The position numbers were made by a program, and so were the translations under genes. From Rubrobacter sp. (GTDB lineage: Bacteria; Actinomycetota; Rubrobacteria; Rubrobacterales; Rubrobacteraceae), in assembly GCA_016781775.1 (NCBI GenBank), contig JADDPR010000500.1, positions 1-6,017 of the forward strand: a DNA stretch of 6,017 nt, given 5' to 3'. Under the pieces are notes generated by a model. The model was not told the DNA's origin. It ran no database searches and saw only the letters and a program-made list of their open reading frames with translations. This document shows, piece by piece, positions 5,384-6,017 of this stretch; the first letter of the stretch is position 1, and each line of letters opens with the position of its first letter.

Positions 5384-5808
5384 ACAAGACCCACGACTAC
5401 GTCCACCGCTACCGCGGCTACTGGTCCGACGGGGGCAGGTGCCGCATACGCATCTACCGCGGAGAAGGCAAACTCCCCATAGTGGTCTGCTCCCAGCTGC
5501 CCGACAATGACAACACCTCCGTGACGAACATGGCTGAGTACCTGGCAGCAGAGGTGGTCGAGGGGCACTCCCTGCCCACGCCCCTGGTGTGGGTGGAGCA
5601 CTACCCCGAGCACGAGGGGAGGATCGGGGAGTTCTCGCGGGTGAGCTTCTCGTCCTGGAAGGCCGAGGAGGTCGGCTTGGGCGGGATGCGGCGCTGTCGC
5701 GTGGGATCGCCGCGGTGGTCCCACCTTGCCCCAGAGGAGGCGGAGGGGCTGACGGGCGACGGGCAAGATGCGATCGGATTTGGTCGATCCGTGGGGACGG
5801 GACGTTGA
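5380..5808 (+). CDS. uncharacterised conserved accessory protein (142 aa)
   Basis: The GTG at 5380 overlaps the preceding TGA (GTGA), and a GGAGG at 5369-5373 precedes it, so translation is probably coupled. The sequence has CRIRIYRGEGKLPIVVCSQL (about 21-40), PDNDNTSVTNMAEYLAAEVV (41-60), LVWVEHYPEHEGRIGEFSRV, SFSSW, and a C-terminal GSPRWSHLAPEEAEGLTG. I recall the pattern IRIY / LPDN-TS-TN-AE--AAEV / WVEHYP / G-P-W--L--EE-E-L as a recurrent hypothetical family. It often sits beside the 89-aa plasmid-related protein in islands and plasmids of actinobacteria and others. No enzymatic motif, signal peptide or membrane segment is evident. The last 15 or so residues are low-complexity Gly/Arg and may not be conserved. 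Function is unknown. Confidence 0.8.
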   Translation: MNKTHDYVHRYRGYWSDGGRCRIRIYRGEGKLPIVVCSQLPDNDNTSVTNMAEYLAAEVVEGHSLPTPLVWVEHYPEHEGRIGEFSRVSFSSWKAEEVGLGGMRRCRVGSPRWSHLAPEEAEGLTGDGQDAIGFGRSVGTGR

Positions 5809-5813
5809 CTACG

Positions 5814-5820
5814 AAGGAGG
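5814..5820 (+). promoter_or_regulatory. ribosome binding site deciding the TTG start of the reductase gene
   Basis: AAGGAGG lies 8 nt before TTG at 5829, a near-perfect match to the 16S anti-Shine-Dalgarno. It selects TTG 5829 over the in-frame TTG at 5805, which would overlap the preceding stop and lacks such a site at the right distance. Confidence 0.7.
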
Positions 5821-5828
5821 AAGGCAAG

Positions 5829-6017
5829 TTGCTGACGACGGACGGGATCTACGACGTAGCGATAGTAGGGTCGGGGGCCGCGGGGTACTCGGCAGCCGTG
5901 CAGGCCGCGTGGGCGGGCCTGTCGACATTAGTCTTCCAGAGCTTCGAGTCCGGGGGGCAGCTGATGCTCTCCGATCGCATAGAGAACTACCCCGGCCTGG
6001 GCGAGGGCACGACGGGC
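5829..6017 (+). CDS. trxB: thioredoxin reductase-like flavoprotein, N-terminal 63 residues (partial)
   Basis: The protein begins MLTTDGIYDVAIVGSGAAGY. GSGAAG at 14-19 is the FAD-binding Rossmann motif, followed by AAVQAAWAGLSTLVF, where the second strand ends. SGGQLMLSDRIENYPGLGEG (41-60) is the hallmark FAD-contact loop of the TrxB family. TrxB uses NADPH through FAD and a CxxC disulfide to reduce thioredoxin in the cytoplasm. The NADPH domain and the CxxC lie beyond the right edge, so a ferredoxin-dependent or CxxC-lacking relative cannot be excluded. It begins 20 nt after the previous gene on the same strand and probably belongs to the same transcript. This is unusual company for a housekeeping TrxB and suggests either an accessory copy or the resumption of chromosome. 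Confidence 0.8.
   Translation, partial: MLTTDGIYDVAIVGSGAAGYSAAVQAAWAGLSTLVFQSFESGGQLMLSDRIENYPGLGEGTTG

Larger units (their letters stand above)
2372..6017. mobile_element. integrated element with tRNA-derived att site (left end; right end not seen)
   Basis: The layout is tRNA-derived core, integrase, divergent AT-rich control region, then a compact operon of small plasmid-like genes. An integrase placed next to its own att core is typical of tRNA-targeted prophages, integrative plasmids and genomic islands. Only one att copy is visible, so the right border is unknown and the element may end before or after 6017. No replication, conjugation or capsid gene is seen, so the type of element cannot be named. 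The alternative is that the tRNA fragment is the end of an older island on the left and the integrase belongs to a second, tandem element. Confidence 0.55.

Noticed and set aside
5167..5766. Minus-strand open frames opposite the CxxC and 142-aa genes
   Set aside because: They are mirror frames in GC-rich coding DNA, with no recognisable motifs. The plus-strand genes have coupled starts and family patterns.
1..6017. CRISPR array or tandem repeat array
   Set aside because: No regularly spaced repeated units were seen. The only close repeats are the short hairpins and the two TACATAAAA copies.

Overview
This is a GC-rich stretch of bacterial DNA. Frequent GTG and TTG starts, regular use of ATA and AGG codons, and an actinobacterial-type transposase suggest an actinomycete, perhaps near Rubrobacter. 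That assignment is an inference from style, not from a marker gene. The window looks like an accessory region where successive mobile elements have broken older genes.

Left part (1-2371): a leftward DDE-type transposase runs off the left edge. Its IS-like element ends against the 5' side of a type III restriction-modification locus. The mod gene has lost its N-terminal part, including the expected DPPY catalytic motif, but keeps the SAM-binding and C-terminal parts up to 1476. The res gene follows 16 bp downstream, starts normally, keeps the Walker A and DEPQ helicase motifs, and stops matching its family at about codon 292.

Junction (about 2366-2411): res sequence passes directly into the 3' half of a tRNA gene (T arm, acceptor strand, CCA), best read as tRNA-Arg(UCU)-like. 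This is the classic core of a tRNA-targeted integrase. A complete leftward tyrosine recombinase lies just beyond it (2505-3647), with its own terminator-like hairpin. The simplest reading is that an element carrying a tRNA-derived attP inserted into res as a secondary site.

Right part (3650-6017): an AT-rich divergent control region with a palindrome and direct repeats separates the integrase from a tight rightward operon. The operon has five confident small genes and one possible 37-codon gene, joined by GTGA or TGATG overlaps or 1-nt gaps. It includes an 89-aa 'plasmid-related' family protein, a protein with four CxxC pairs, and a 142-aa protein of a recurrent uncharacterised family. It runs into a thioredoxin reductase-like gene cut by the right edge. 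The small genes look like plasmid or integrative-element cargo; their functions are unknown.
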